From assembly GCA_964528595.1 (NCBI GenBank), contig CAZGTM010000037.1:1-38623 (forward strand): 38,623 nucleotides of DNA. Direction: 5' to 3'. A program made the position numbers and the translations under genes. Below, in pieces: positions 24,133-32,899 of the stretch (position 1 is the first letter of the stretch; each line of letters starts with the position of its first letter). The stretch comes from CAYFKJ01 sp964528595. GTDB taxonomy: Bacteria; Pseudomonadota; Alphaproteobacteria; UBA2966. Under the pieces are notes generated by a model that was not told the origin of the DNA, did not search any database, and saw only the letters and a program-made list of their open reading frames with translations.

Positions 24133-24726
24133 ATGCCGGAAACGGACGATAACGTCTCCCCGCGCGATGTTCTGGATTTCTGGTTCGGTCCACCTGAATC
24201 GGAAGAATACGGTAGTCCACGCGAAGCCTGGTTCATCAAAGACGATGTCTTTGATGAAGAAATCCGCAGCAAATTCGGCACCGCGGTCGAGGCCGCCATC
24301 GCCGGGGGCTTCGAGGATTGGCTCGAAAGCTTCGAAGGCTCGCTTGCCCTGGTCATTCTGCTCGACCAGTTTCCCCGCAACCTGTTCCGGGGTTCGCCGC
24401 GCTCGTTCGCCGGCGATTCCAAGGCGCGGGAAGTGGCGTCCGGAGCAATCGAGCGGAATTTTCACGAGACCGCATCTTCCGTACAAGTTGTCTTCTACTT
24501 CCTGCCGTTCGAGCACAGTGAGGACATGGCTGACCAAGATCGAAGCATGACCTTGTTCAATGACCTGCCCGCGTCGCCGGAAAAGGAAAACTGGCTGCTG
24601 TACGCACAAAAACACTACGACGTTATCGAAAAGTATGGGCGCTTTCCCCATCGCAATGCCGTCCTGGGGCGGGAAAACACACCCGAGGAAGACGACTATC
24701 TCGCCCAGCCCGATGCGGGGTTTTAG
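24133..24726 (+). CDS. DUF924 family protein
   Basis: 197-residue helical protein of the DUF924 family, function unknown. Recognisable segments are VLDFWFGPPE near the N-terminus, LALVILLDQFPRNLFRGSPRSFAGD in the middle, then VVFYFLPFEHSED, KHYDVIEKYGRFPHRNAVLGRENTPEE and the ending LAQPDAGF. The fold is thought to be TPR-like. Start ATG 24133 with GGGAGG upstream. It follows ilvC by 28 bases and may be on the same transcript, but no metabolic link is apparent. Confidence 0.92.
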   Translation: MPETDDNVSPRDVLDFWFGPPESEEYGSPREAWFIKDDVFDEEIRSKFGTAVEAAIAGGFEDWLESFEGSLALVILLDQFPRNLFRGSPRSFAGDSKAREVASGAIERNFHETASSVQVVFYFLPFEHSEDMADQDRSMTLFNDLPASPEKENWLLYAQKHYDVIEKYGRFPHRNAVLGRENTPEEDDYLAQPDAGF

Positions 24727-24897
24727 TTACGTGCCATCCGGCTGGACGGAGCGTTGACCATGGCGTTATCTGACTAAAAATCGCCGTTTGCAGCCAAATT
24801 TGTGGGCTATCCGGACAACCTACCAGAGAAAGACTACCGTTTCGCATGAATATGAGCTAAAATCATATTTATCGATCGTGACGGAGGGTCATGTGCC

Positions 24898-25299
24898 ATG
24901 TCTGGAGAGTTCAAAAAGCAGAAATTCGCGGTAAATGAGTATCTCCTAAAAGCCGGAGAGCGGAGCGATTCGGCCTATCTTATCCTGGACGGAAAGGTCG
25001 AAATCCGTTTGGGCGCGATGGGCGACGAGCCGAAAACCCTGGCGGTGTTGGGCAAAGGGGACGTGGTCGGGGAAATGTCCCTGTTCGACAACACCCCTCA
25101 TATGGCCAGCGCCATTGCCATCGAAAAGACGGTGGCGAGCACGCTCTCAGCGGACGAATTCAATCGGCGCATTGCCGCCATGGATCCGTTGATGCGGGGG
25201 ATGTTTAAAATCCTGGTCAAACGCATTCGGCGTATGGGTGAGCAGTTGAACGAAGACCCGTCGAGTGCGAGCTGGGTGCCTTTGACAAAGACCGGCTAA
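24898..25299 (+). CDS. Single-domain cyclic-nucleotide-binding (CRP-like) protein
   Basis: 133-residue protein that is nearly all cyclic-nucleotide-binding domain: YLLKAGERSDSAYLILDGKVEIRL, LGKGDVVGEMSLFDNTPHMAS (phosphate-binding cassette) and a closing helix. No DNA-binding helix-turn-helix follows, unlike CRP/FNR, and no catalytic domain is attached, so it may act as a ligand-sensing partner protein. The cassette has GEMSLFDNTPHMA; the arginine usual in cAMP sites (as in E-x-x-L-x-x-x-x-R-A) appears replaced by His/Met, so cAMP binding is doubtful. Start ATG 24898 with GGAGGG 14 bases before. Followed by an RdhA-like gene. Confidence 0.88.
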   Translation: MSGEFKKQKFAVNEYLLKAGERSDSAYLILDGKVEIRLGAMGDEPKTLAVLGKGDVVGEMSLFDNTPHMASAIAIEKTVASTLSADEFNRRIAAMDPLMRGMFKILVKRIRRMGEQLNEDPSSASWVPLTKTG

Positions 25300-25543
25300 G
25301 CTTGATCGGTTCCGCCTCGGCGGTTCCAGCCCCTAAACCCAATCACTCAATTCTGCGGCGCCGCCGCCGGGCTCACCGTCGGGCCGGGTGTTCCGTATGC
25401 GCTGTTCCCGCCCCATGGTCGTTGCACCTGCGAAGTTTCGGCGCCGCACGAAGTGGGCCAGCCCCTCCAAGCCGCCTGCCACTGAGTTGACGAAACACAG
25501 TCAAAGGCGACACAGTGAGCTCGGTTTATTTGGAGTGGCCCGA

Positions 25544-26527
25544 ATGAAAACGCAAAGCGGCAAGGATCGCCCGGTCTATCAACCTACCGAGGAATTGATG
25601 GAGGTCTGGCCGGGCGTTTCGGGTAACCCGGTCAACGGTTTGGGTGAGGCCGAGCGCAGCCCGCCCCGGCCGGTGTTCTGGCGCACAGATGAGTCCATCC
25701 AGCATACCGACGTCCTGTTCTATTTTTACGACAGGTACAAGGACAACGAGCGCATCAAGAAGACCCGCGAATACCGCCAGAAAAACGCCGCCATCGAAGT
25801 CAGTGAAATTGCTGCCCAGGCGGCGGACGCTCCGACGGAAGGTTGGACCGAAGCGGTCAAGAATGCGGCTCTGGAATGCGGTGCCGACGAGGCCGGTATT
25901 TGCGAATATCGTCCGGAATGGACGTACGTGGACCGGCCCCAGCCCAACGGCAAGTGGTGTATCGTGATGGGCTTCGAACACGATTTCGAGGAGCTCGCGA
26001 CGGCGCCGGACGAAAGCGCCTACATCGAAGTGATGAACCAGTATGGCCGGGCGGGTGGCGCGGCAAAGAAATTGGCAAACTGGATCAGGGAGCATGGTTA
26101 TGCGGCGGAAGCGAAAACCGGTCCGATGACCGAAGACGTGCTGATGATTCCCGCCGCCATCGCAGCCGGTCTCGGGGAACTGGGCAAACACGGTTCCATG
26201 ATCAACAAACGGATGGGCTCAAACTTCCGGCTGTCCATGGTGCTGACCGATCTGCCGGTCGCTCCAGACGGGCTCGAAATTTTCGGCGCCGACGCGTTCT
26301 GCCATAACTGCCAGGTCTGCATGAATGCCTGCCCGCCGGACGCCATCTATGCCGAAAAGCAGATGCTGCGCGGCGAATTGAAATGGTACGTCGATTTCGA
26401 CAAGTGCATTCAGTACTTCGTCGACAACGAAACCTGCGGCATCTGTCTGGCGGTCTGTCCGTGGAGCCGCCCCGGCGTCGCCGAAAATCTCACCGTGAAA
26501 ATGGCCCGCCGGATGCAGCGTGCGTGA
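25544..26527 (+). CDS. Reductive-dehalogenase-like 4Fe-4S protein (RdhA/QueG superfamily)
   Basis: 328-residue protein with two C-terminal 4Fe-4S motifs: FCHNCQVCMNACP (Cys253, 256, 259, 263), the FCxxCxxCxxxCP signature of reductive dehalogenases, and a second set at Cys288, 298, 301 and 305. The preceding region, with GLGELGKHGSMINKRMGSNFRLS, resembles the cobamide-binding core of RdhA and of epoxyqueuosine reductase QueG. No twin-arginine signal is visible, so it is likely cytoplasmic, like respiration-independent dehalogenases. Whether it dehalogenates anything is unknown. The open frame starts earlier, but ATG at 25544 has GGAG eight bases upstream. No rdhB anchor gene is adjacent. Confidence 0.82.
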   Translation: MKTQSGKDRPVYQPTEELMEVWPGVSGNPVNGLGEAERSPPRPVFWRTDESIQHTDVLFYFYDRYKDNERIKKTREYRQKNAAIEVSEIAAQAADAPTEGWTEAVKNAALECGADEAGICEYRPEWTYVDRPQPNGKWCIVMGFEHDFEELATAPDESAYIEVMNQYGRAGGAAKKLANWIREHGYAAEAKTGPMTEDVLMIPAAIAAGLGELGKHGSMINKRMGSNFRLSMVLTDLPVAPDGLEIFGADAFCHNCQVCMNACPPDAIYAEKQMLRGELKWYVDFDKCIQYFVDNETCGICLAVCPWSRPGVAENLTVKMARRMQRA

Positions 26528-26529
26528 GC

Positions 26530-27231
26530 TTACCGCGCGTCGTGGAAGATGATGCCCAGCGTGTGACGCTGACCTGAGTGCAATTCGCTGACGCCATGAC
26601 GCATCTTGAGGCGGTAGCAGCCGCGTTTTCCTTCGGCCGGACGCTCGTTGACGGCGAACGCGACGGCGTCGCCCTGGTTTAACGGCACGACGGTTGCCCG
26701 TGACTGGCTGCGCGGCTTCTGCTCCGTCAGGACGAATTCCCCGCCCTCGAAATCAATGCCCGGCCTGTCCAACAATATGGCGACCTGGATGGGAAAATGA
26801 ATGTCGCCATAAAGATCCTGATGCAGACGGTTGTAGTCGCCCGCCCGGTAACGCAACAGCAGCGGTGTCGGCCTCACTTGTCCGGCCGCATGACAGGTTT
26901 CGAGAAATTTTTCGTGTGTTGAGGGATAGGGCGCGTCGTCGGTCAGTTTTGTCGACCAGCCGTTGGCGATTTCGGCCAACGGTTCATAGAGCGCGCGCCG
27001 CAATCGATCGACCTCGTTGGGCAGGGGATAGGAATAGTACTTGTACTCGCCCTCACCAAAGCCATGACGGCGCATTTCTATGTGCGAACGGAATATTTCG
27101 TCGGCGTCGAAATTGGCGGCGATGGCTTTAGATCGAGCGGCGGTGAGCAGTCCGGGCAGAACGGCGAAGCCGCGATCGTCCAGCGCCGATCCGATCTTGT
27201 CCCAGTCGAAGTTCACATGCGACGCAGTCAT
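26530..27231 (-). CDS. 2-oxoglutarate/Fe(II)-dependent oxygenase
   Basis: 233-residue prolyl-4-hydroxylase-like dioxygenase. The iron site is given by HQD in YNRLHQDLYGD and a distal His in MRHGVSELHSGQRHTLGIIFHD, with Arg following to bind 2-oxoglutarate. PIQVAILLDRPGIDFEGGEFVLTEQ is the jelly-roll core. The substrate is unknown. ATG at 27231 (MTASHVNFDWD) is chosen over the longer open frame because it overlaps the stop of the EamA transporter gene (ATGA), implying coupled translation. Convergent with the RdhA-like gene, whose stop is only two bases away. Confidence 0.87.
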   Translation of the reverse strand: MTASHVNFDWDKIGSALDDRGFAVLPGLLTAARSKAIAANFDADEIFRSHIEMRRHGFGEGEYKYYSYPLPNEVDRLRRALYEPLAEIANGWSTKLTDDAPYPSTHEKFLETCHAAGQVRPTPLLLRYRAGDYNRLHQDLYGDIHFPIQVAILLDRPGIDFEGGEFVLTEQKPRSQSRATVVPLNQGDAVAFAVNERPAEGKRGCYRLKMRHGVSELHSGQRHTLGIIFHDAR

Positions 27232-28181
27232 GACGATGAAATTTTCGGTTGTGCCCGGTCGGCCGTAACTGACCACCTGCGCAACAGCCGGCCGTCAATT
27301 GACGCCAACCCCAAAGCAATCAGGGCCATACCCGCGAAGTGCTCCAGCGCTAGGCTTTCGTCCAGGACCAGCCAGCCCAACAGAACAGCCGAAACTGGGA
27401 TTAGGAACGTCACGAGAAGGAGATTGGTGGCGCCGGCCGAGGCAAGCAGCCTGAAGTACATGATATAGGCCAAGGCTGTCGAAAGGACGGCGAGACCGGC
27501 CACGGCCGCCCAGGTTGTCGCGCCGGGCATCGCCAGATCAAACGGCCGGTCGACATAGAGCGCCAGCGGTACGAGAAGGAGCGACGACGCCGTGACCTGT
27601 CCGGCGGCCGTGACGATCGGGTCGACGCCCAGGGTTTTGAAGCGCCGTCCATAAACGCCGGCGCAAGCGTAGGACAAGGCGCCACCGAGTACAGCCAGTT
27701 GAGCCCAGGTATTATCGCCCAAGCCTGAAAGGGCCGCCGGTCCGATCATCACCACGGCCCCGGCAAATCCGACCACCACTCCAAACAACTTCAATGGCGT
27801 CATGCGCTCGTCGCTCAGAATAAGCCCTGCGATCACGACCGTGAACATCGGCGTCGTGGCATTGAGAATTGACGCGAGGCCCGACGCGATATGGGTTTGC
27901 CCCCAAACGATTAGGCTGAAGGGAATGGCATTGTTCAACGCGCCCATGCCGAAAAAAGCGATCCAGACACGCGGAGCTCCTGGCATCCGAATACCCGTCA
28001 GGAGGCAGAAAAACCAAAGCGCGATGGCGGCTATTCCGACCCGCAGCGTGACGATGGTAAATGGCGGCAGCGCGTCGACGATCACGCCGACGAAGAAGAA
28101 CGATCCCCCCCACAACACGGAAAGTGTCGTCAGCGCGGCCCAGTCCCGGATGCCCATAGTTTTGGCGATTGACGTACTCAT
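27228..28181 (-). CDS. DMT/EamA-family membrane transporter
   Basis: 317-residue drug/metabolite-transporter-family protein with two EamA repeats, about ten hydrophobic segments. Examples are WAALTTLSVLWGGSFFFVGVIVD near the N-terminus and LLASAGATNLLLVTFLIPVSAVLLGWLVLDE in the second repeat. Such proteins export amino acids or small metabolites; the substrate cannot be read from sequence. ATG at 28181 (MSTSIAK) is chosen since GGAG lies nine bases upstream. It overlaps the 2OG oxygenase gene by four bases. Confidence 0.88.
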   Translation of the reverse strand: MSTSIAKTMGIRDWAALTTLSVLWGGSFFFVGVIVDALPPFTIVTLRVGIAAIALWFFCLLTGIRMPGAPRVWIAFFGMGALNNAIPFSLIVWGQTHIASGLASILNATTPMFTVVIAGLILSDERMTPLKLFGVVVGFAGAVVMIGPAALSGLGDNTWAQLAVLGGALSYACAGVYGRRFKTLGVDPIVTAAGQVTASSLLLVPLALYVDRPFDLAMPGATTWAAVAGLAVLSTALAYIMYFRLLASAGATNLLLVTFLIPVSAVLLGWLVLDESLALEHFAGMALIALGLASIDGRLLRRWSVTADRAQPKISSS

Positions 28182-28341
28182 GTGTCCCGACTCCATCTCG
28201 GCAATTGGGGATGTCCTAACAAACCTTGATCGCGGCGGCATTCCGGTTCCTGCTATTATCGAAATCTATTCCCATTTGGTTGAAATCCATGAATTATTAT
28301 CACGCCCGCAATTCTTGAATTCCGTTCGGCGGAGGAACCAT

Positions 28342-28467
28342 ATGAACGGTTTCGGTGAATTGGAAATCATCCTATATTGCGAGACCGGGGCGCTTATTGA
28401 AGCTGGTCTGGTGATGGAAAGCTCTCATGGCGATCGAACGGCAGAAGCCCGAACGCCACGCGCGTAA
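28342..28467 (+). CDS. Possible 41-residue leader ORF overlapping the histidine kinase start
   Basis: Short frame MNGFGELEIILYCETGALIEAG continuing to TPRA, TAA at 28465-28467. It has a stronger ribosome-binding site (GGAGG, six bases upstream) than the kinase itself and overlaps the kinase start by 41 bases in another frame, so it could control kinase translation. No family is recognised. It may be chance. Confidence 0.35.
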   Translation: MNGFGELEIILYCETGALIEAGLVMESSHGDRTAEARTPRA

Positions 28468-30769
28468 GACAAAAGCGGAGCTTCTTGAGCGATTAATGGC
28501 GCTTGAGGAAGCTGCGAATATCGCGGTCTATCCCACGATCCTCAACAGCACACTGGAAAACCTTAGCATCGGCATCAGCCTGTTCGATGCGGACCTCAAA
28601 TTGATCGGATGGAACAGCCGTTTCCTCGAGCTGCTGGAGTTTCCAGCCGAACTGGGGACGCTTCACCGTCCTTTCGCGAATTTTATCCGCTATAACGCCG
28701 AGCGCGGCGAATACGGTCCCGGTGATACCGACGTTCAGATTCAGGAACGGGTGGAACAGGCAAAGCAGTTCGTTTCTCACGATTTTGAGCGGACGCGTCC
28801 GGACGGCGTCGTCCTCCGGGTCGCGGGCAGCCCCATGGAAGCGGGGGGCTTTCTAACGACCTATACCGATGTGACGGCCGAAGTCCGTGCCGACGAGGTC
28901 TTGCGAAAAAGTGAGGAAAAATTCCGCTCGCTGGCGGAAATCGGAAACGACTGGTTTTGGGAGACCGACTCCCAGCATCGTTTTATGGGCTATATCGGCT
29001 ATCGCGAGATCAGCGGATTACCGAAGGCGGGCGCAACCGGCGTTACGCGTTGGGAAAACGCCCACGAAAGCGATCTCCAGGATAAGGAAAAATGGGCGCG
29101 GCATCGGGCGCAGCTTGAAGCCCACGAAAAATTTCGCGATTTCGAGTTTCGGTTGAAAACGGATACGCCCCAGTGGATCCGCGTTTCCGGCGATCCAATG
29201 TTCGACGATTCCGGCGCGTTCCTCGGCCACCGGGGAACTGCAGTCATTATCACGCGGCGAAAGGAAACGGAGCAGCGTCTCAAGGAAAGCGAGGCGCGTT
29301 TCCGTGACTTTGCCGATTCCGCTTCCGATTGGTTGTGGGAAATGGATCAGGATTTGCGGTTTTCGTATGTTTCACGGGCCGCGCAGGAATTATCCGGTTT
29401 GCCGCTGCAAAAAATGCTCGGCATGACGCGCGAGCAGTTGATTACCCGGCCCGAAGAAAAGGCGTTCTGGCAGCCCCATCTAGACGACTTGAAGGCGCAT
29501 CGGCCGTTTCGGGAATTCCGCTACACTTTCGTTCGGCCCGACGGCAGGGAGTTGCACTGGTCAATCAGCGGAACGCCGGTTTTCGACGAACTCGGTATTT
29601 TCAGGGGTTACCGCGGCACCGGCCGGGACATCACCGAGCAAACGGTCATGCAGCACAAGGTGGCCGAAAGCCAGCATCTCTTGTCAGAAGCCCAACACAT
29701 CTCAAAAATCGGTAGTTGGAACTGGGATTTGGAATCGCAGGAGGTGACGTGGTCCCGCGAGATGTACTCGTTGTTCGGCCTCGACCCCGAAACGACGACG
29801 CCCTCAGTTGACACGTTCTTCGCCAGCGTTCATCCCGAAGACCAAGATAAACTGAAGGCGGTTGACATCACGGAAGGCAAAAACGAAAACATCTACGAAG
29901 AATTCCGGGCCTTTCGTGGACAAGAACTCTGGTATGCCAAGGTGGCGGGGGTCTCGGAAGTCAACGATGAAGGCCGTTTCGTCCGCATGACGGGCACCAT
30001 TCAGGACATCACGGCGCAGAAATTGGTTGAAGAAGAACTGATTGCCGCCAAGGAGTTGGCCGAGGCGTCGAGCGGCGCCAAGAGTGAATTCCTTGCCATG
30101 ATGAGCCACGAACTCCGCACGCCTCTCAACGCCATCATCGGTATGTCCGAAATGATGACGGCCGGCGTTCTCGGGAATATCGATAACGCGCGCTATGTCG
30201 AATACGTCAACGATATCAACGACAGCGGCAGCAAGCTTTTAACGACAATCAATATGATCCTGGACCTATCGAAAGCCGAGGCCGGTAAGCTCGAACTGAT
30301 CGACGAACGGGTCGATATCAGGGAAGCTATCCAGGCGTCGCTGCGGCAATTCAAGGATTCGCCGCTGGCCGACGGAATCGAAATCACGAATGATGTCCAG
30401 GACCGCCTGCCGCCGTTACACACCGATGCCCGGTTGTTGGATTGGACGCTGACCAACCTTATTTCGAATGCCCTGAAATTCACCAAGCAGGGCGGTGAGG
30501 TCGCAATCAAGGCGGCTATGGAGAATTCTCACGGCAATATGTTCCATCTTGAAGTCGCCGATACCGGTATTGGCATGTCGGGGGATGAAATCCTCAAGGC
30601 GCTCGAACCGTTTGGACAGGTCGACAGTTCGCTGTCGCGGCAGTTCGAGGGAACCGGGTTGGGATTGCCGTTGGCGAAGATGGCTGTCGAAAAGCTGGGC
30701 GGGCAACTTTCGGTCGAAAGCGTTCAGGGGGAGGGGACGACGGTCGTGGCCCTCATCCCCGTAGGATAA
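28427..30769 (+). CDS. Cytoplasmic multi-PAS sensor histidine kinase
   Basis: 780-residue histidine kinase without membrane segments. A short coiled N-terminus is followed by four PAS-type modules (about 42-152, 165-280, 290-405 and 415-525), each ending in a PAC-like stretch such as GYRGTGRDITEQ. The HisKA domain has the phospho-acceptor His561 in MMSHELRTPLNAIIGMSEMM; the ATPase domain has NLISNALKFT (N box), DTGIGMS (G1), EPFGQVD (F) and EGTGLGLPLAK (G2). No receiver domain or partner regulator is adjacent, so it is an orphan kinase whose target lies elsewhere. Signals are probably cytoplasmic (redox or ligand), not identifiable. Start ATG 28427 with a weak GGAAAG. Confidence 0.92.
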   Translation: MAIERQKPERHARKTKAELLERLMALEEAANIAVYPTILNSTLENLSIGISLFDADLKLIGWNSRFLELLEFPAELGTLHRPFANFIRYNAERGEYGPGDTDVQIQERVEQAKQFVSHDFERTRPDGVVLRVAGSPMEAGGFLTTYTDVTAEVRADEVLRKSEEKFRSLAEIGNDWFWETDSQHRFMGYIGYREISGLPKAGATGVTRWENAHESDLQDKEKWARHRAQLEAHEKFRDFEFRLKTDTPQWIRVSGDPMFDDSGAFLGHRGTAVIITRRKETEQRLKESEARFRDFADSASDWLWEMDQDLRFSYVSRAAQELSGLPLQKMLGMTREQLITRPEEKAFWQPHLDDLKAHRPFREFRYTFVRPDGRELHWSISGTPVFDELGIFRGYRGTGRDITEQTVMQHKVAESQHLLSEAQHISKIGSWNWDLESQEVTWSREMYSLFGLDPETTTPSVDTFFASVHPEDQDKLKAVDITEGKNENIYEEFRAFRGQELWYAKVAGVSEVNDEGRFVRMTGTIQDITAQKLVEEELIAAKELAEASSGAKSEFLAMMSHELRTPLNAIIGMSEMMTAGVLGNIDNARYVEYVNDINDSGSKLLTTINMILDLSKAEAGKLELIDERVDIREAIQASLRQFKDSPLADGIEITNDVQDRLPPLHTDARLLDWTLTNLISNALKFTKQGGEVAIKAAMENSHGNMFHLEVADTGIGMSGDEILKALEPFGQVDSSLSRQFEGTGLGLPLAKMAVEKLGGQLSVESVQGEGTTVVALIPVG

Positions 30770-31037
30770 CAGCCCAGAGGGTTGCCCGGCCCGTCGACAC
30801 TGTTTTTCGGTGTCTAGGCCTCGATTGGTCCACAATTTGGCGCAAATAGCCGCCAGAACATTCACGAAACAAGTTGCGGAGCCGGTCTAATCCGGCGTAA
30901 AACGGGGCCTACGGCACGGGAGATGTGATAAGTTTTCCACAGGCTTTCACGACTTGTTAACCTTAGCGGGTGACGCTGCCCCCTAAGTCTTTGAATTTTA
31001 AGGGCCAAGCCCTATCGATAATTGGATCAAGTCAGGT
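30770..31037. other. Non-coding stretch between the histidine kinase and leuA leader
   Basis: No supported gene on either strand in this stretch. One DnaA-box-like nonamer (TTTTCCACA, 30933-30941) and an AT-rich patch near 30954-30965 are visible, but no clear promoter boxes or intrinsic terminator for the kinase gene can be defined. Confidence 0.5.
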
Positions 31038-31190
31038 ATGCAGGCAACGGCAATACAGACGGGAACGGCACGCGGCGAATTGACCGCCGGGCGCGTTTCG
31101 TTGTGCCCGGAACCTGCGGCCAATGTCATCCCGACCTTCCTCTCCAACGGAATAATTGCCGCGGAACTCCTTCGACTTACCGGCCCCTGA
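31038..31190 (+). CDS. Possible 50-residue ORF in the leuA leader
   Basis: Frame from ATG 31038 to TGA 31190, beginning MQATAIQTGTARGELTAG and ending with NGIIAAELLRLTGP. Codon choice resembles the neighbours, and the end holds Leu-Leu-Arg-Leu and Ile-Ile. It could be a small protein or a leader peptide acting in leuA control. No T-rich terminator lies between it and leuA, so attenuation is not demonstrated. The ribosome-binding site is weak. Confidence 0.35.
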   Translation: MQATAIQTGTARGELTAGRVSLCPEPAANVIPTFLSNGIIAAELLRLTGP

Positions 31191-31281
31191 GCGCCATGGG
31201 ACGGGATAGCCGTCATTGACGTTCAGGGGATCACGTGACTGCACATGATCGAAAATTCGGAAAGTTGAAGGACCTGAAACA

Positions 31282-32832
31282 ATGACGACAAATACAGCCA
31301 AGAATCACATTACGATATTCGACACCACGATGCGGGACGGGGAACAATCGCCCGGCGCGTCGATGAACCTCGAAGAGAAATTGCGCCTGGCCGAGGTGCT
31401 CGAGGCGATGGGCGTCGATGTCATCGAGGCCGGCTTCGCCATCGCCTCCAACGGCGATTTCGAGGCGATTACAGAAGTATCGAAGCTCGTTACCGAGTCC
31501 GTCGTCTGCAGCCTGGCGCGTTCGGCGCTGGGCGATGTCGACAGGGCGGGCGAAGCCTTGGAGCATGCCAAGCAAAAGCGCATCCACACCTTCCTCAGCA
31601 CCAGCCCTCTGCACATGAAGTACAAGCTGCAGATGGAGCCGGAAGACGTTTATGACGCGGTCATCGCGAGCGTCAAACGCGCCCGCAAGTATACCGACGA
31701 CGTCGAGTGGAGTGCCGAGGACGGTACCCGCACGGAGCATGACTTCCTCTGCCGCTGCATCGAGGGCGCCATCGAGGCCGGCGCCAATACGATCAATATT
31801 CCCGACACCGTGGGCTACGCCATGCCCAACGAGCACGGCGATATGTTCCGCATGGTACAGGAACGCGTGCCCAACATCGACAAGGCCGTGCTCTCGACGC
31901 ACTGTCACAACGACCTGGGCCTGGCGGTGGCGAATTCGCTGGCCGGCGTCGAAGCGGGCGCACGTCAGGTCGAATGTACCATCAACGGTCTGGGCGAGCG
32001 GGCCGGCAACGCGGCGATGGAAGAAATCGTCATGGCGTTGAAGACCCGTCCCGACATGAACCCGTACGAGACCAACATCGACACGACGCACATTACCAAG
32101 GCGTCGCGCATGGTTTCGACCATCACGGGCTTCCTGGTGCAGAACAACAAGGCCATCGTCGGTGCCAACGCCTTCGCGCACGAGGCCGGCATTCATCAGG
32201 ACGGCATGCTGAAACACGCCGGCACCTATGAAATCATGACGCCGGAATCGGTCGGTCTGAACAAGTCGTCGCTGGTCATGGGCAAGCACTCTGGCCGTCA
32301 TGCCTTCCGCAAGAAGCTTGAGGAATTGGGTTTTGAGTTGGGCGACAATGCGCTGCACGACGCCTTCCGCCGGTTCAAGGATTTGGCCGACAAGAAGAAG
32401 GACGTGTTCGACGAGGATATCGTCGCCCTGGTCGATGATGAGCAGCGGGCCAACGACCATATCAAGTTCGAATCGTTGTACGTCGTCTGCGGCTCAACCG
32501 GCCCGCAGACCGCGGATCTGACGCTCGACGTGGAGGGCAAGCAGATCTCCCACAAGGCAACGGGCGACGGTCCGGTGGACGCCACCTTCAATGCCTTGAA
32601 GGAACTGGTGCCGCACACCGCGACGCTGCAGCTCTACCAGGTTCACGCCGTCACCGAGGGCACGGATGCCCAGGCCGAAGTGACGGTGCGTCTGGCGGAA
32701 GAAGGCAAGACGGTCAACGGTCTGGGCGCCGACACCGACACCCTGGTGGCTTCCGCCAAGGCCTACATCAACGCACTCAACAAACTGCTGACCAAGCGGG
32801 AGAAGACGGCTCCGGCCGCCCTCACTGCCTGA
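31282..32832 (+). CDS. leuA: 2-Isopropylmalate synthase
   Basis: 516-residue enzyme that condenses acetyl-CoA with 2-oxoisovalerate, the first committed step of leucine synthesis. The catalytic TIM barrel opens with IFDTTMRDGEQSPGASM and continues with STHCHNDLGLAVANS (metal-binding histidines) and ECTINGLGERAGNA. A linker leads to the C-terminal allosteric LeuA domain (about 385-505), which senses leucine. The product of ilvBNC upstream in the window feeds this step. Start ATG 31282 (MTTNTAKN). A hairpin terminator follows, then mreB. Confidence 0.97.
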   Translation: MTTNTAKNHITIFDTTMRDGEQSPGASMNLEEKLRLAEVLEAMGVDVIEAGFAIASNGDFEAITEVSKLVTESVVCSLARSALGDVDRAGEALEHAKQKRIHTFLSTSPLHMKYKLQMEPEDVYDAVIASVKRARKYTDDVEWSAEDGTRTEHDFLCRCIEGAIEAGANTINIPDTVGYAMPNEHGDMFRMVQERVPNIDKAVLSTHCHNDLGLAVANSLAGVEAGARQVECTINGLGERAGNAAMEEIVMALKTRPDMNPYETNIDTTHITKASRMVSTITGFLVQNNKAIVGANAFAHEAGIHQDGMLKHAGTYEIMTPESVGLNKSSLVMGKHSGRHAFRKKLEELGFELGDNALHDAFRRFKDLADKKKDVFDEDIVALVDDEQRANDHIKFESLYVVCGSTGPQTADLTLDVEGKQISHKATGDGPVDATFNALKELVPHTATLQLYQVHAVTEGTDAQAEVTVRLAEEGKTVNGLGADTDTLVASAKAYINALNKLLTKREKTAPAALTA

Positions 32833-32848
32833 TCGATGAATAATCCGG

Positions 32849-32873
32849 AACGGGGGCTTCGGCCCCCGTTTCC
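32849..32873 (+). terminator. Intrinsic-type terminator after leuA
   Basis: Nine-pair stem AACGGGGGC/GCCCCCGTT with a TTCG tetraloop, followed by TCCT rather than a long U-run. It lies 16 bases after the leuA stop and about 30 before mreB. A very stable loop; probably a functional terminator. Confidence 0.75.
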
Positions 32874-32899
32874 TCAAAGTTAGGGGATACGCTAGCTAA

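Noticed and set aside
22869..24422. 517-codon open frame antisense to ilvC
   Set aside because: Shadow of ilvC and DUF924 in a GC-rich genome; no start signal or domain.
30933..30941. TTTTCCACA, DnaA-box-like, as a possible replication origin
   Set aside because: A single imperfect box without a cluster, without an AT-rich unwinding region and without dnaA/gidA-type neighbours; expected by chance.
31231..32460. 409-codon open frame antisense to leuA
   Set aside because: Same kind of shadow; leuA motifs are intact on the plus strand.
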